This document shows positions 37,906-49,549 of a DNA stretch of 64,000 bases, piece after piece. Under the pieces are notes generated by a model. It did no database searches and was not told the DNA's origin. It saw only the letters and a program-made list of their open reading frames with translations. The stretch is from Pseudorasbora parva (Eukaryota > Chordata > Actinopteri > Cypriniformes > Gobionidae). The translations under genes and the position numbers were made by a program. The first letter of the stretch is position 1, and the number at the start of each line of letters is the position of its first letter. The stretch spans positions 14,594,144 through 14,658,143 of the forward strand of contig NC_090184.1 of assembly GCF_024679245.1 (NCBI RefSeq). Direction: 5' to 3'.

Positions 37906-39471
37906 CAGTGGGGCAAAAATGTATTTAGTCAGCCACCAATTGTGCAAGTTCTCCCACTTAAAAAGACGAGAGAGGCCTGTAATTTTCATCATAGATACAC
38001 TTAAACTATGAGAGACAAAATGAGAAAAAAATCCATAAAATCACCTTGTCTGATTTTTAAAGAATTTATTTGCAAATTATGGTGGAAAATAAGTATTTGG
38101 TCACGTACAAAAAAGCAAGATTTCTGGCTCTTACAGACCTGTAACTTCTTTAAGAGGATCCTCTGTCCTTCACTCGTCACCTGTATTAATGGTACCTGTT
38201 TGAACTCATTATCAGTATAAAAGACACCTGTCCACAACCTCAAACAGTCAGACTCCACTATGACCGAGACCAAAGAGCTGTCAAAGGACACCAGAAACAA
38301 AATTGTAGACCTGCACCAGACTGGGAAGACTGAATCTGCAATAGGTAAGCAGCTTGGTGTGAAGAAATCAACTGTGAGGGCAATTATTAGAAAATGGAAG
38401 ACATAGAAGACAACTGATAATATCCTTTGATCTGGGGCTCCATGGAAGATCTCACCCTGTGGGGTCAAAATGATTACAAGAACGGTGAGCAAAAATCCCA
38501 GAACCACACGGGGGTACCTAGTGAATGACCTGAAGAGAGCTGGGACCAAAGTAACACACTAGGCCACCAGGGACTCGTGCAGTGCCAAACGTGTCCCCCT
38601 ACTTTAAGCCAGTACATGTCTGGGCCCATCTGAAGTTTGCTAGAGAGCGTTTGGATGATCTAGAAGAGGATTGGGAGAATGTCACATGGTCAGATGAAAC
38701 CAAAATTGAACTTTTTCGTAAAAACTCAACTTGTCGTGTTTGGAGGAGAAGGAATGCTGAGTTGCACCATACCTACTGTGAAGCATGGGGGTGGAAACAT
38801 CATGCTTTGGGGATGTTTTTATGCAAAGGGACCAGGACGACTGAGCCGTGTAAAGAAAAAATAAATAAATGGGGCTATGTATCATGAGATCTTGAGTAAA
38901 AACCTCCTTCCATCAGCAAGGACATTGAAGACAAAATGTGGCTGGGTCTTTCAGCATGACAATGATCCCAAACACAACGTCCAGGCAAAGAAGGTGTGGC
39001 TCGTAAGAAGCATTTCAAGGTCCTGGAGTGGCCTAGCCAGTCTCCAGATCTCAATCCCATAGAAAATCTTTGGAGAGAGTTGAAAATCCGTGTTGGCCAA
39101 CGACAGCCCCAAAAGATCACTGCTCTAGAGGAGATCTGCATGGAGGAATGAGCCAAACTACCAGCAGCAGTGTGTAAAAACCTTACAGGCGACTTACAGT
39201 TTGACCTTTTGAAAACGTTTGACCTCAGTCATTGCCAACAAAGGCTAACAAAATACTGAGATTAACTTTTGTTATTGACCAAATACTTATTTTTCACCAT
39301 AATTTGCAAATAATTTCTTTAAAAGTCAGACAATGTGATTTACTGGATTGTTTTCTCATTCTGTCTCTCGTAGTTAAAGTGTACATGATGAAAATTACAG
39401 GCATTTCTTATCTTTTTAAGTGGAATAACTTGCACAATTGGTGGCTGACTAAATACTTTTTTGCCCCACTG
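37906..39471 (+). mobile_element. Full-length Tc1-like transposon (inactive)
   Basis: Terminal inverted repeats start CAGTGGGGCAAAAATGTATT and end TACTTTTTTGCCCCACTG, with arms over 130 bp including TTTTAAGTGG and GATGAAAATTACAGGC blocks. A TA precedes the left end, but the right flank is AA, so the target duplication has decayed. Length is near the usual 1.6 kb for the family. It is the same family as 52785-53780. Confidence 0.9.
38262..39190 (+). pseudogene. Tc1 transposase pseudogene
   Basis: An N-terminus begins [14 protein letters not shown] at 38262, followed by a helix-turn-helix ([18 protein letters not shown]) with a stop right after it. The catalytic part is split over frames: [10 protein letters not shown] near 38690, [10 protein letters not shown] near 38955, and a C-terminal ENLWRELK block near 39065. 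Several stops and frameshifts prevent a single product. Confidence 0.85.
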
Positions 39472-39479
39472 AAAAAGTA

Positions 39480-41240
39480 TCTTCAAAAGATTTGGATTGA
39501 AAAGCTCAGATGATATGAATTCGTTTTTTTAAAGAACGCTTTGAAACGTGAACGTAACAGACTTTCAAGGAAGAGACAGGAATCTCTACATCGAACAACA
39601 TGAGGGTAAATGACAGAACTTTCATATTGGTGTGAACTACACTCAGTTAAAGCCAATTTAAAAATGTTCAACAAGTAAATTTCAACTTTTAAAGTGTGGT
39701 TTAAACTGTTATAATGTAGTGTCTAGGTGTCCACATGCTTGTGGTAATGTAGGTGTGTTGGATCACGGTGCTCCCATGAAAGCCTTTTTTTATTGTAATT
39801 CAACACTTAAACCACCAGCAAAAAGGACCTTGATTATTAGTCGAGAAGCTTAAGCCCTTGAGAACCGCCCTTCTAGAACATTCACATCATCCCAGTAATG
39901 ACTCAGGAAAAGCTCTTTATCACTGCGGGCAAACTCCAAGTTATAATCTCCTCAGTATATCCACAGTCTCGATGCCTCGTAAATTTGTTTTGCTCCGTTT
40001 CCTTGACCCTTCCCACATCTGTCCGCCTCCAGTCTCTCTCAGCATCGCCTTAGAAGAGCCTAGTAAGAACTTTACAAGACTACAACTCTTTCCTTCAAAG
40101 AATGGAAATGCCGTTTACAAAGAGCAGGCCTCCTTGAATTAGCTAGATGCTATCAAGCTCGGCCGTAAGTTATGAGCACAGTCAGAATGCCTTAGCCTGC
40201 CTGTTTATCATACACCCGCCACCAATTTGTTTCGGGATTGTTTCATTAATTGCCATGGAAACATCTGCGCACATTGGGATCAAATTAAAGACGGCCTTCT
40301 TTGCGGAACAGCGACATGATCCCGTTCCTTAAGGGGGGAAAGCAAAGTGAGAAAAGTGGAATTAAGGATGAAAGGAACGTTCAAATCCAATTTAGAGAGT
40401 GAGATTGCTTAACTTGAATGTATGTCATGTGGTATTGGTCAAGAGAGGACAACTGAGGAAAAAAAGCACTGTGGTGTAGAAACTGCAAATGGGGTGAGAT
40501 GAAGGGACAAACGGGGGAAAAAAAGATGAGATAAAGACATGTTAAAGCATATTGCAACTAACTCAGATTGTCCTCTTGGGTATGACTGGCATTTTGCGAA
40601 TATAGCAGAGAAATCACCACACTGAGATCATATATGGCAAATGTAATACAAATGGTGTCATATTTTACTAAAACATGTCAGTCAGGTGATTGTTCACAAA
40701 ACCAATGAGCCGCATATTGCAAAGCAAACTGTAAAGAAAATATCATATAATCTGGAGAATTACGTCTCAGGTTCAAATCAAAAGAAACTTGGCGGCAGGT
40801 GATTTTGAAGGGTTTGTTTGCATAAAACCTTTCTTAATATTTCCATGTGTTGCTCTTCTCAAAATCAATCCGATATAGTACCAAGAAAAATAATGTATAT
40901 TAATCCGTGTCAACCATTAAAATACTTTTCTCAAACAGCTGAAGTTATTAAAGACAATGTTTCCATATGTCCAAAAGAATGTCGGCTTGAAAGCATGCTG
41001 CTTTAATATTTCTCTCTTTTTGGTATTTCAAGGCTGCATGTCGTGACTAGCCTGTTTGTGTGTAATTTAGTATTGCCCTGTCTCGGTTTGTTTGAGTGGC
41101 ATTTTCTTAACACAGGAAATTCTCCATTAGCATGGGAGGCTAATCAAGAGCGCTGAAGGAAATAGGAAATGTTCAGAGCAAAACAGTGCGTCCCTCCCAC
41201 TCAGCAAAGGCTATTCCAGGAATGTTTCTTTTTTTTGTTT
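39480..41240. other. Apparently unique DNA; possible conserved element at 39850-40340
   Basis: No MITE ends. Sequence at 39850-40340 is less AT-rich, and ATTGCCATGGAAAC at 40249-40262 is one base from the RFX X-box GTTGCCATGGAAAC. The 94- and 61-codon ORFs have no domain. Confidence 0.3.
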
Positions 41241-42699
41241 TGTTAAATTAATATTTTTATAATGTAATACTATTTAACATATCTAAAGCTGGCTAGCAAA
41301 GTCTGTCTGTAAATCAAATATCATTTTTATTTTATTTTTAGTTATAACATTTACTTTCTGAAGCATGCACTACCAGGTAAAAGTTTGGAAACGCTTGTAT
41401 GAATTTATTAATTGTATTTATTTACTTAGGCTACTCACTCACTTACTTCATATGAATTTATTTTGATAGTCCACTTTAGACATTCTACTGATTATAAATA
41501 ACTTTGCAAATATGAACATGTCAACTTATTCACATGCTCACATGATATTAAATGCAGTCCATTTTATTCCTCTAACAACCTAACAGTCTACTAATGCTCT
41601 AATGTGAATTAGTTGACATGTAGTTGTCAATTACTGAGTTAAGGGATGGTCAAACTACCCTTTTCATTCAGTTGACTTCCATTCCTACAAATACGAATGC
41701 TGAAGACAGGGAATGCAAGCTCATGCAAAGAAGTTTTACATTTCTCTGCATTCCAAAGTTCAAGTTTGGAGAGCTCTGCCCTGCAAATTCGTATCACTTG
41801 AAGACGTGCGACCAATATTTGCAATGTTACAGTACCTGTCTTAAGTTTGGAAACAGAATGTTTTAATGTTTTTGAAAGAAGTATCTTATGCATATTAAGG
41901 CTGCATTTATTTTGTCAACATTTCTGTAAGAAAATTATAAAATATATTAATAAAATAATTGTTTAAAATTTGTATTCATTTTAAAATGTAATTTATTCCT
42001 GTAATGAAAAGCTGTTTTTTAGCAGCCTTTACTTCAGAGTCACCAGATTACAGAAATAACAATTTTCACAAAATTGGTACGGTGTTGCCTCAAGTCTATT
42101 TTAGTTTATTTTTTATAAAATGAAACACCAATTTATTGTTCAAAACTATATCAGGGAAGAAGAACTCAAATACTAATAAAAAAGTGCATAAAATTGGTCA
42201 CATGACCCACAGGGGTCCATTTTGTGTCCTGTTTCAGCACATGTGCACAGGTAACATGGCTCCATATTTTCTTCAGTGAAAAGTGTATTTTTCACCGAAA
42301 AATACCGTCCAGTTAAAACATTTTCCACCTACAAAATACTCACCTTCATTGGTAAGTAAAGAAGTATTTTCAAGAACTTTACATTTTATTAAATATAAAC
42401 TTTGCAATACATTATAAACTCGATACATTTGTTTGTTTAGCTGTCTGGTTAAAGAAATGTGAAATGACATGTGAAAAAACATGAAAATGTAAAATGTTTT
42501 AATTTGTCCATTGTGGTACAATGTTGCCTTGAGGCAACACACTTTTAAAAATAAATAAATAACACATTTGCGAATTTTTTTATTGTTAACGTGTCCTATT
42601 TTAAGCAGGAAAAACACCACAAATATATATATTTTTTGTGTACCATAGAGGGTTTTAAGCAGCACAAGTGTTTCAATATTGATAATATGACAGTAGTAG
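41241..42699. other. No gene recognised
   Basis: AT-rich DNA with a MITE-like fragment at 41510-41630. The 130-codon minus-strand ORF at 42273-42665 is low complexity (Phe/Lys/Tyr-rich) and has no domain. Confidence 0.3.
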
Positions 42700-43640
42700 A
42701 AGTAGGTAAAGTTTATTTATAGAGCGCTTTTCACAGATAAAAAAAAAAAAAGTACAATCATTAAATAATTACAATTTAAAAAGCCCAAAATAAAACCCAG
42801 TCAACTAAAAGATTGTTTATAGCTTTTGAGTTGCCTGTTAATAGAATTGACAGAGTCGGCCACATGGAGGGACAGCCTACAGCCTGAAAGAACAGTGGGC
42901 ACCATTTTGAAGTGTGTTCCACTTCGTAAAGTGTTCTAGGGAAGTTTATATGGACAGACCCTTGCGCCCTCGATATTCATTGAGGGATCGAGTCTACTTC
43001 ATATGTACATTTCAGGCAGCTTCATATACCACAATGCAACGCGATTGTGCCGTCACCTCATATTGCGTTTAATTTACCCCACCACAAACAACTCTATGAT
43101 AAAAACATTTAAACTCAACCCAAATACATACATATAGAATGTTGCATTAAACAATTTCGTAAAGGAAAATAAATAAATAAATAAATACACTCCACAGTGG
43201 ATTCCAAGTGATCAAGGGCTTAGGGCATTCCAGTTCAGTCCATTGCAAAGTTTCCGTCAGTAGTGGGCACTCATGCAACGTAAGCAATGACGCACATCCG
43301 AGTGAAGGAGACGGAGGGAAGTTTGCGAGTGAAGGGCATATTAAAAACCAACTCGAACGCAGCACAGGTCTCTCCGGGTTTTATTATGAGTCTTTGGGAC
43401 CATTAAAAGACTGTGGCCTGAGGATTGAAGGGCACGGCCATGGGAGTAGGGGCACAACAAATCAGCAATATATATTGTGGGGCCTGACAGTTTAGAGCTC
43501 TAAAAGTTAAAACTAATATTTTTAAAATCAATACGAAATGTGATGGCTAGCCATTGTAGGGAGGATAAAATGTGTGCGATGTGTGTCCTTCTGACAGATC
43601 CTGTTAAAAGCCTTTAAAGATGATTTAGAACTGGTCTTTT
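42700..43640. repeat. Unidentified interspersed repeat(s) left of the Gypsy element
   Basis: AAGTTTATTTATAGAGCGCTTTT at 42711 is a typical fish repeat motif, and 42880-43370 looks like a MITE with decayed mirrored ends. Similar sequence may resume to the right of the retroelement at 50381-50860, suggesting the Gypsy element landed inside an older repeat. Confidence 0.35.
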
Positions 43641-43660
43641 ATATCAGTATATTTATATAG

Positions 43661-43828
43661 AAAAGGTATTTTACTGTGTTCAGCTTTGCTGAGTCTATAT
43701 GTTGCGCTTGTTGTTATTTGAGTTTTGTTTGTTTTTGGTTTAAATGTTGGGTTTTGGTTATTTTTGGTCTTGTCCGCTCTGGTAATTGAGCCAAATGAGA
43801 TGGGAATGGCCCCTCTGGCGGACTAGTC

Positions 43829-43863
<35 letters not shown>

Positions 43864-44160
43864 TGTTTTCCCCATTGTATATACAGTTTAAGGATGATAT
43901 TTGCTTGGTGTTTAAGCAGAGTTGGGTTATTTTTGCATGAAACACATTTTTGATTAATTGTGTGATTTTTCACATAGGTTACCTCTTTATTATGAATTTA
44001 TTTAATGGGTTTCTTGTGTGTTTTTAAAAAAAAAAAATATGCCCAACTCTAGCTTGCTATTTGGTCTGTAAAGCATCCTGCGTATATATAAATGCTCTAT
44101 AAAGCCACCAATAAATCATCATCACATGTTGATGTTTATTTCAAGGGGGGCCTTGTTGGC
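43661..44160 (+). repeat. 5' LTR, truncated at its left end
   Basis: Aligns with the 3' LTR from TTCAGCTTTGCTGAG through CATTGTATATAC and GCATCCTG(C/T)GTATATATAA to TCAAGGGGGGCCTTGTT. The first about 350-400 bp of the LTR are missing. It contains a TATATATAA promoter-like stretch, an AATAAA (44110) and a long poly(T) at 43831-43862. Confidence 0.8.
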
Positions 44161-44179
44161 CAACTGAGGTGGAAGAGGG

Positions 44180-45000
44180 GACAAGTGGTGTTTATTCAAC
44201 AAACTGAGAAGGTACCAACGTTTTCAGGGAATTTGGATAAGTCAGGTTATTTTACTATAGAGGAATGGATTGAATTGGTAGAGATTCATATTCAAATAAA
44301 ACCTATTGAGAAAGACAAAGCCTTGTGGGTATATAATCATCTGCTGCTGAATAGAGGTGAAATATCTTACTCGGGAAGAAAAAGACTGTAGATGGTATAT
44401 TTATAGTGTTAAGAGAAATGTATGGGTGCTCTCATTCATATAGATCTCTGCAACGTCATTTTTTTTAATCGTAAACAACAAGATTGGAGTCTCTGTTGGA
44501 TTATTCCCATGCTTTGATGACTTTAATGAATCAAAATGTAAAGTCTCTGTGACCAGTTCTGTGATGGGGTTAGAGATCACAACCTGAGAGTAAGGTTAAG
44601 AGACCAAGTATGTTCACATCCTAACTGGACAATTCGTCATGTAAGTAAAGAAGCTGTTCAATGGATAGCACAATGTGAAGGACAGTATTTTACACAAAAA
44701 CAAAAAGACTCTTTGTACTTCTCAAGTTAAGGTGCTTAGTGAGCTCAAAAGTGTTAATCAGTCAGAGTATTCTGAACTTAGAGCTCTTATTGAAGCACAA
44801 CAGAGTCAGTTGGACTCATTGATGAAGGCTTTGAGCCCTTTGAATACTGGAGCAAATGTTCCTGCATCACTTTTGACATTTAGAATTAAAAAAAGACAGA
44901 AAGTGAGTTAAGATGTTTTCGCTGTGATCAGTTGGGACATATTGCACAGTATTGTTTAGCTCCTCCATGTCCCAGACCTGCACATCCAGAAAAGGAGAAC
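44180..45000 (+). pseudogene. Gypsy gag remnant with zinc knuckle
   Basis: The capsid-like part reads VPTFSGNLDKSGYFTIEEW from about 44212 and stops near 44390. Frames continue with C-terminal Gag-like sequence. A CCHC knuckle CFRCDQLGHIAQYC lies at 44914-44955. Several stops separate the pieces. Confidence 0.75.
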
Positions 45001-45039
45001 ATAACTCAGTTGGAAAACTAGTGTGCAGAGCCCCGCACT

Positions 45040-45408
45040 GGTAGGGGTACCATCAGGCTCTAATGTAGATATGGCATCTACACTTGTGAGTAATTGTCCA
45101 GTGATGGAGGTAAAGTTTATGGATGTAGTGATTTTGTCACGGTTACTACCATAATGGAAAGTTGCTATAATACATATTTTGCTCACCTTGAAACTGTTCC
45201 ATTGCATGAGTGCTCATGGTTAGATCTTAGAGCAGGAAATGGCCTAGAATTACCATATCTTTGTGATCTAGAGTTGGATATTACAGTTTTTGGTGATTGT
45301 ATGCCATCTATGGGCGTCTTGGTAGTGAGAGATCCCAGGGATACCCAAATGCAGATTAAAAAGTTTAAAACCCCTGGTGTATTAGGTATGAATGTTATTA
45401 AATAGGTC
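45040..45408 (+). pseudogene. Gypsy protease remnant
   Basis: Reads ITVFGDCMPSMGVLVVRD and KTPGVLGMNVIK, typical of the C-terminal half of a Gypsy aspartic protease. The active-site DTG region is decayed (around TVTTIMES). A second copy of the last about 235 bp follows the insertion, at 46790-47024. Confidence 0.65.
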
Positions 45409-46789
45409 ATGGTGCCTGCACTTTTACAAACTGATTCTATGGAAATGTGTGTTGGCAGTGTCTGTACACAACCATCATATAATGATAAAAATCCAATGAA
45501 GGTTTTTTTTTTTCCCTATCTTCTTATGTTTTCTCCTGTCTCAATTCATGTCGTTCGACCATGTGACGTCACACAGTCAGACACCCCTCCCAAGACTGTT
45601 GATTGACAAGCAGCGTTTCAACTCCGACCCGTCCTGAGCAAGCTTTCATCATCATCATAGTCCGCCATGGTTGATACGCTGGAGCAGAATGGCATCTAAG
45701 TGATTGTGGTGTTCTGTTCTTTGGTGTAATAATGAACACAGCAGTCATTTTGATGTTCCTAAATCCGAACCGCTGAAGACGCATTGGCTGAGTTTTGTTT
45801 TCGTCAATGCTTTTATGTTTGCGCAAACCGCGAAGCATTTCTCACCAAACTGCTTCATAACCGAGGGTCAGTATAAAGCAGGTTTTGCTAAGAAGCTGCT
45901 CCTGAATAAAGATCGGTACCAGCTATTCGTGTTCCTGCTGCCCCTCCAAAAGAAGTGAGTGTAGTGTGAAATGCGTGTCCGCTTCACGATGAATGCAGCT
46001 AAAGTGGGTAAGTTAAATTAAGGCATGCTTTCTATGTATGACGTTCTCAATATAACTCATAATCCCACATGTATAATGAACAATGTATTATGGTTATTGT
46101 GTTAATTCTGTGTATGCTGGTTTTAAAGATAACATGACCATGGTAACACTAAGCTTAATTATGTAGATGGTTTATAACGGTATCTGTTACAGTAAAAAAA
46201 AAAAAAAAAAAAAAGTGTTGTAACTGTTATTACAATGCACAGATTACGCATCACTGACAACCCGACATTAACAGAAAAAAAAAGTTGTATTGGCATTAGC
46301 TTTAACATCAATCTGTCAATGAACTAATGTATACATCAGTAAATAGCATTTGCATATCACTACGCCAAGATCCCCTGCCAGTACATAAAGATAGATCAAA
46401 TTGACATTACATTAACCAACTAACCATTCAGAAACGTCCTGTTTAGCCTGAACTGTCGAATTTCGTTGGAACTGTCATCTTGTCCTGGGTCCGACTCCGG
46501 TTCAAGTTGCACAGATGTGTCCTCAGTCGCCATTATTTCGCCTCTACTGTTGACAAGGACAACAGCTCCATGTGTGTTGTGTCAAAGTGGCACACAGAGC
46601 AGAGGGGCGGGGTGAGCAAAGCTCATTATCATTTAAAGCCTTATGCACTGAAATGACAGAGCTATTTTTGACCAGGTAAAATTAGTGTTTTCTTATAATA
46701 CTAATGAGAATTTTCAATTAAAGTATATTACAAAGTTTCATTTAGACACTAAAGAATCATATTAACTTGTACAAAAATGGCATTATATG
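45409..46789 (+). mobile_element. Insertion with a THAP-like domain exon, between duplicated protease segments
   Basis: This 1.4-kb stretch is foreign to the retroelement. A plus-strand ORF (45704-45958) reads CSVLWCNNEHSSHFDVPKSE, then KTHWLSF and HFSPNCF, the layout of a THAP zinc finger in which the expected third Cys appears lost. It is followed by a possible splice donor (GAAGTGAGTG). THAP domains occur in several DNA transposases (P, Kolobok, ISL2EU types) and in host genes. No catalytic domain is seen. Confidence 0.5.
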
Positions 46790-47024
46790 ACAATATTTTG
46801 CTCACCTTGAAAGTGTTCCATTGCAGGAGTGCTCATGGTTAGATCTTAGAGCAGGAAATGGCCTAGAATTACCATATCTGGGCTATCTAGAGCAGTTTAT
46901 TGCAGTTTTTGGTAATTGCATGCCATTTATGGGCGTCTTGGTAGTGAGAGATCCCAAGGAACCCCAAATGCAGTTTAAAAGGTTTTAAACCCCTGGTGTA
47001 TTAGGTATGAATGTTATTAAAGGG
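46790..47024 (+). repeat. Second copy of the Gypsy protease segment
   Basis: Near-identical to 45170-45408 (GCTCATGGTTAGATCTTAGA and GGGCGTCTTGGTAGTGAGAG are shared), with scattered substitutions. The two copies flank the THAP-containing insertion. Confidence 0.85.
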
Positions 47025-48480
47025 TTTTTTATCAAGAGTTGTTCCAACAGCATAGGCCCAGTATGTTTGGTATTCCTCCTGTGCAGGATTCAGCTCCTGG
47101 ATGGAGACAAGCTTTGAGACATTGCCAAGTTGAGGAAGCTGTATTGAATTCACTGGAAGCCTATAAGGTAAAAGTACTTGGTGGGGCTCCAGTATGTGAC
47201 CGCAGGCGCTTTAACATTTGTTCCCGTTACTTGTCCTAAGGTTCCCTTACAAGAACAAATTCAATTTGTAGTGGGACCATTAGAGTTTGAAGAGGGTAAC
47301 TTGCCAGGGGGCTTTTTGATATCTGCGCCTTTTATCTCGTCTGAGAGGGAAGTTGCTTAATTACCTGTGACCAATGTCAGTTATTCTGATGTGTGTTTAA
47401 CCTCGTGCAGGGTTATAGCAACTGTCTGTGTGGCTAAGGTAGTCGCTGAACAAGACCTTCAAATTGAGCCTTCTGCAAAGTTCGGTGGCAGTGAACACAT
47501 GGTCCATGTTACTTCTCAGCAAGTTGAGCATGTGGGGGGAGATGGAATACATTTCCATCTTTTGAGGGTTTAGATGAGGGGGGACAAGTGAAGGCCAATG
47601 CTTTATTAATGAAATATCCCTCTTTGTTTGCAAAGACCGATATGGCTGTTGGGTGTACTAATTTGATAACTCATGAAATCCCTCTTTTGGATGAAACTCC
47701 AGTCCGTCAGCCTGAGGGCTCATATTAAACACCAGATGGATAAAACAGAGGTTGAAGGTTAAACTGCCTAAGTGTTATTTTTTTCAGACTCAGGTTAGGT
47801 ACCTTGGTCATGTTGTCTCGACGGAAGGGGTTGCTACAGACCCAGATAAGGTGGCAGCAGTGCAAGATTGTAGAACCCCAAGTAAGTTGGCAGAATTAAG
47901 ATCTTTTATTGGGTTCTCCAGTTATTATTGTAAGTTTATTGCAGGTTTAGCACAAATGGCAGCACCACTGCATCGGGTGGAGGCACAGTTAAATGTAGCT
48001 GGAGAAAGAGGAAAGAATTCCAAGGAGGCCTCTCGTCGCATATGGGAATGTAGAGTGTGGTGATTCTTTTCCTTCAGTTGAAACAAGCTTTGATTTCGGC
48101 TCCAGTTTTGGCTTATGATGATTTCCAGAAGATGTTTGTCATAGAGATAGATACCAGCCACTCAGGCTTTGGAGCAATTCTGTCACAAGAGCATGAGGGC
48201 AAGATATGACCAGTTGCTTTTGCTAGTACACTCTAAAAAATGCTGGGTTAAAAACAACCCAAGTTGAGTTGAAAATGGACAAACCCAGAAATTGGGTTGT
48301 TTGAATGGGTCCATTAAGTTGGGTTCAAACAACCCAATTTCTGGTTTTGTCCATTTTCAACGCAACTTGGGTTGTTTTTAATCCAGCATTTTTTAGAGTG
48401 TAGGGGGCTTCGGCCATCTGAGAAAAACATGTAGAACTGTAGCTCTGTGAAGCTGGAGTTTCTTGCCCTTAAGTTGGCAC
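47025..48480 (+). pseudogene. Gypsy pol remnant: RT C-terminus and RNase H
   Basis: Upstream linker sequence includes KTDMAVGCTNLITHEIPLLD near 47630-47700. It then jumps to the end of the RT domain: VKLPKCYFFQTQVRYLGHVVS (47755-47817) and LRSFIGFSSYYCKFI. The RT core with the YxDD site is absent. RNase H follows with a GFGAILSQEHEG block near 48170, is cut by a MITE at 48229-48400, and resumes with KLEFLALK near 48450. Confidence 0.8.
48229..48400. mobile_element. 172-bp palindromic MITE inside RNase H
   Basis: CACTCTAAAAAATGCTGGGT at the left and its inverse ending TTTTTTAGAGTG at the right, flanked by TA on both sides. Most of the element is one palindrome around GGTCCATTAAG. TA duplication suggests a Tc1/mariner-type mobiliser. 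Confidence 0.88.
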
Positions 48481-48504
48481 TCTCTTAGTCTACCTAAGGT
48501 TGGG

Positions 48505-49110
48505 CCCTTTATGGGTAACATTCAGGCCAGTGGTCCACATGAGGTAGTGGCAATATATTTTACTGTGTTGGAGCCAGCCTCGGATGGTAGAGAAAATGTA
48601 TTGGTGTTAACAGATGTTTTTCTAAATACACTTAACCTATTCCCACAATGGACCAGCAAGCTAGCACAGTAGCAGAAGTGTCGGTGAAACATTGGTTTAA
48701 TTTGTTTGCCCTCCCTAATAGGATACATTCAGATCAGTGTAGAAACTTTGAGAGTAGCCTGAAAAAGAAGAAGAAAGAGTCGCACAACACCATACCATCC
48801 ACAGGCCAACGGTCAGTGTGAGCGTTTAAACCGCACACTACATGAATTGTTGCGTACTCTATCCCCTGACCCGAAGGAGGCATTGGCCACGGTAACTTTC
48901 CCAGTTAGTCTATGCATATAATATGACAGTTCATCTGTAAACTGGTAGGACTCCTAATTATCTGGTTTGGACGAGAGCCTTGTTTACTGATTGACTTTGT
49001 GTTAGGTGTTCAGGTAGGCGAGGATGGAGAAAGTTCTGTGGAAGAATGGGTGAAAGAGCACCAGGATTTATTAGAAGGTGGCATATGATCATGTGAGGTG
49101 GCGGTTGGAG
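48505..49110 (+). pseudogene. Gypsy integrase remnant
   Basis: Reads GPHEVVAIYFTVLEPASDG and ENVLVLTDVF. The first catalytic Asp expected in the AIDFT-like strand is Tyr. The second Asp is recognisable in RIHSDQ near 48720, and [17 protein letters not shown] sequence follows near 48790-48830. Frameshifts after 48660 break the ORF. Confidence 0.8.
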
Positions 49111-49536
49111 TCTAGGAGGCAACTCTGAGATTAAAGTCATGAATCTAAGGTTACAGATACGGGTATTGAGGAAGGGGTTCTAGTTTATACGCATAATCAT
49201 GCTGTGAAGGTTTATAATAAGATTCAGGATAAGTGAAATTCTACTTTGTATTCTACTAATTCTACTTTGTATAGAGAATGTTTCCCTTGGGTCAGTGCGT
49301 GTTGAGTCCCCTGAGGATGTTCCTGCCTCAAGATTTGGGATAGTTAGTAGAGGAGGATTAAGATGAGGTGACTAAAAACAATGGGGTTCTCAGGTAGTAG
49401 AGGAAGGTCCTCGGAGATCCTCTAGAAGGACAGCAGGTCAACATTCTAATCCCTACAATTGGCGATAGCGGAGGATGATTATGTGAGAACTTAAGAAGAG
49501 AAAATTATTTTATATTGTCAGGCCGCCAATACATTT

Positions 49537-49549
49537 GGAGGGGGTGGAA
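49537..49549 (+). other. Polypurine tract of the Gypsy element
   Basis: GGAGGGGGTGGAA lies immediately before the TGTGGCAGG start of the 3' LTR, the normal plus-strand priming position. Confidence 0.7.

Noticed and set aside
42273..42665. 130-codon minus-strand ORF
   Set aside because: Low-complexity, AT-driven composition with no domain or homology that I recognise.
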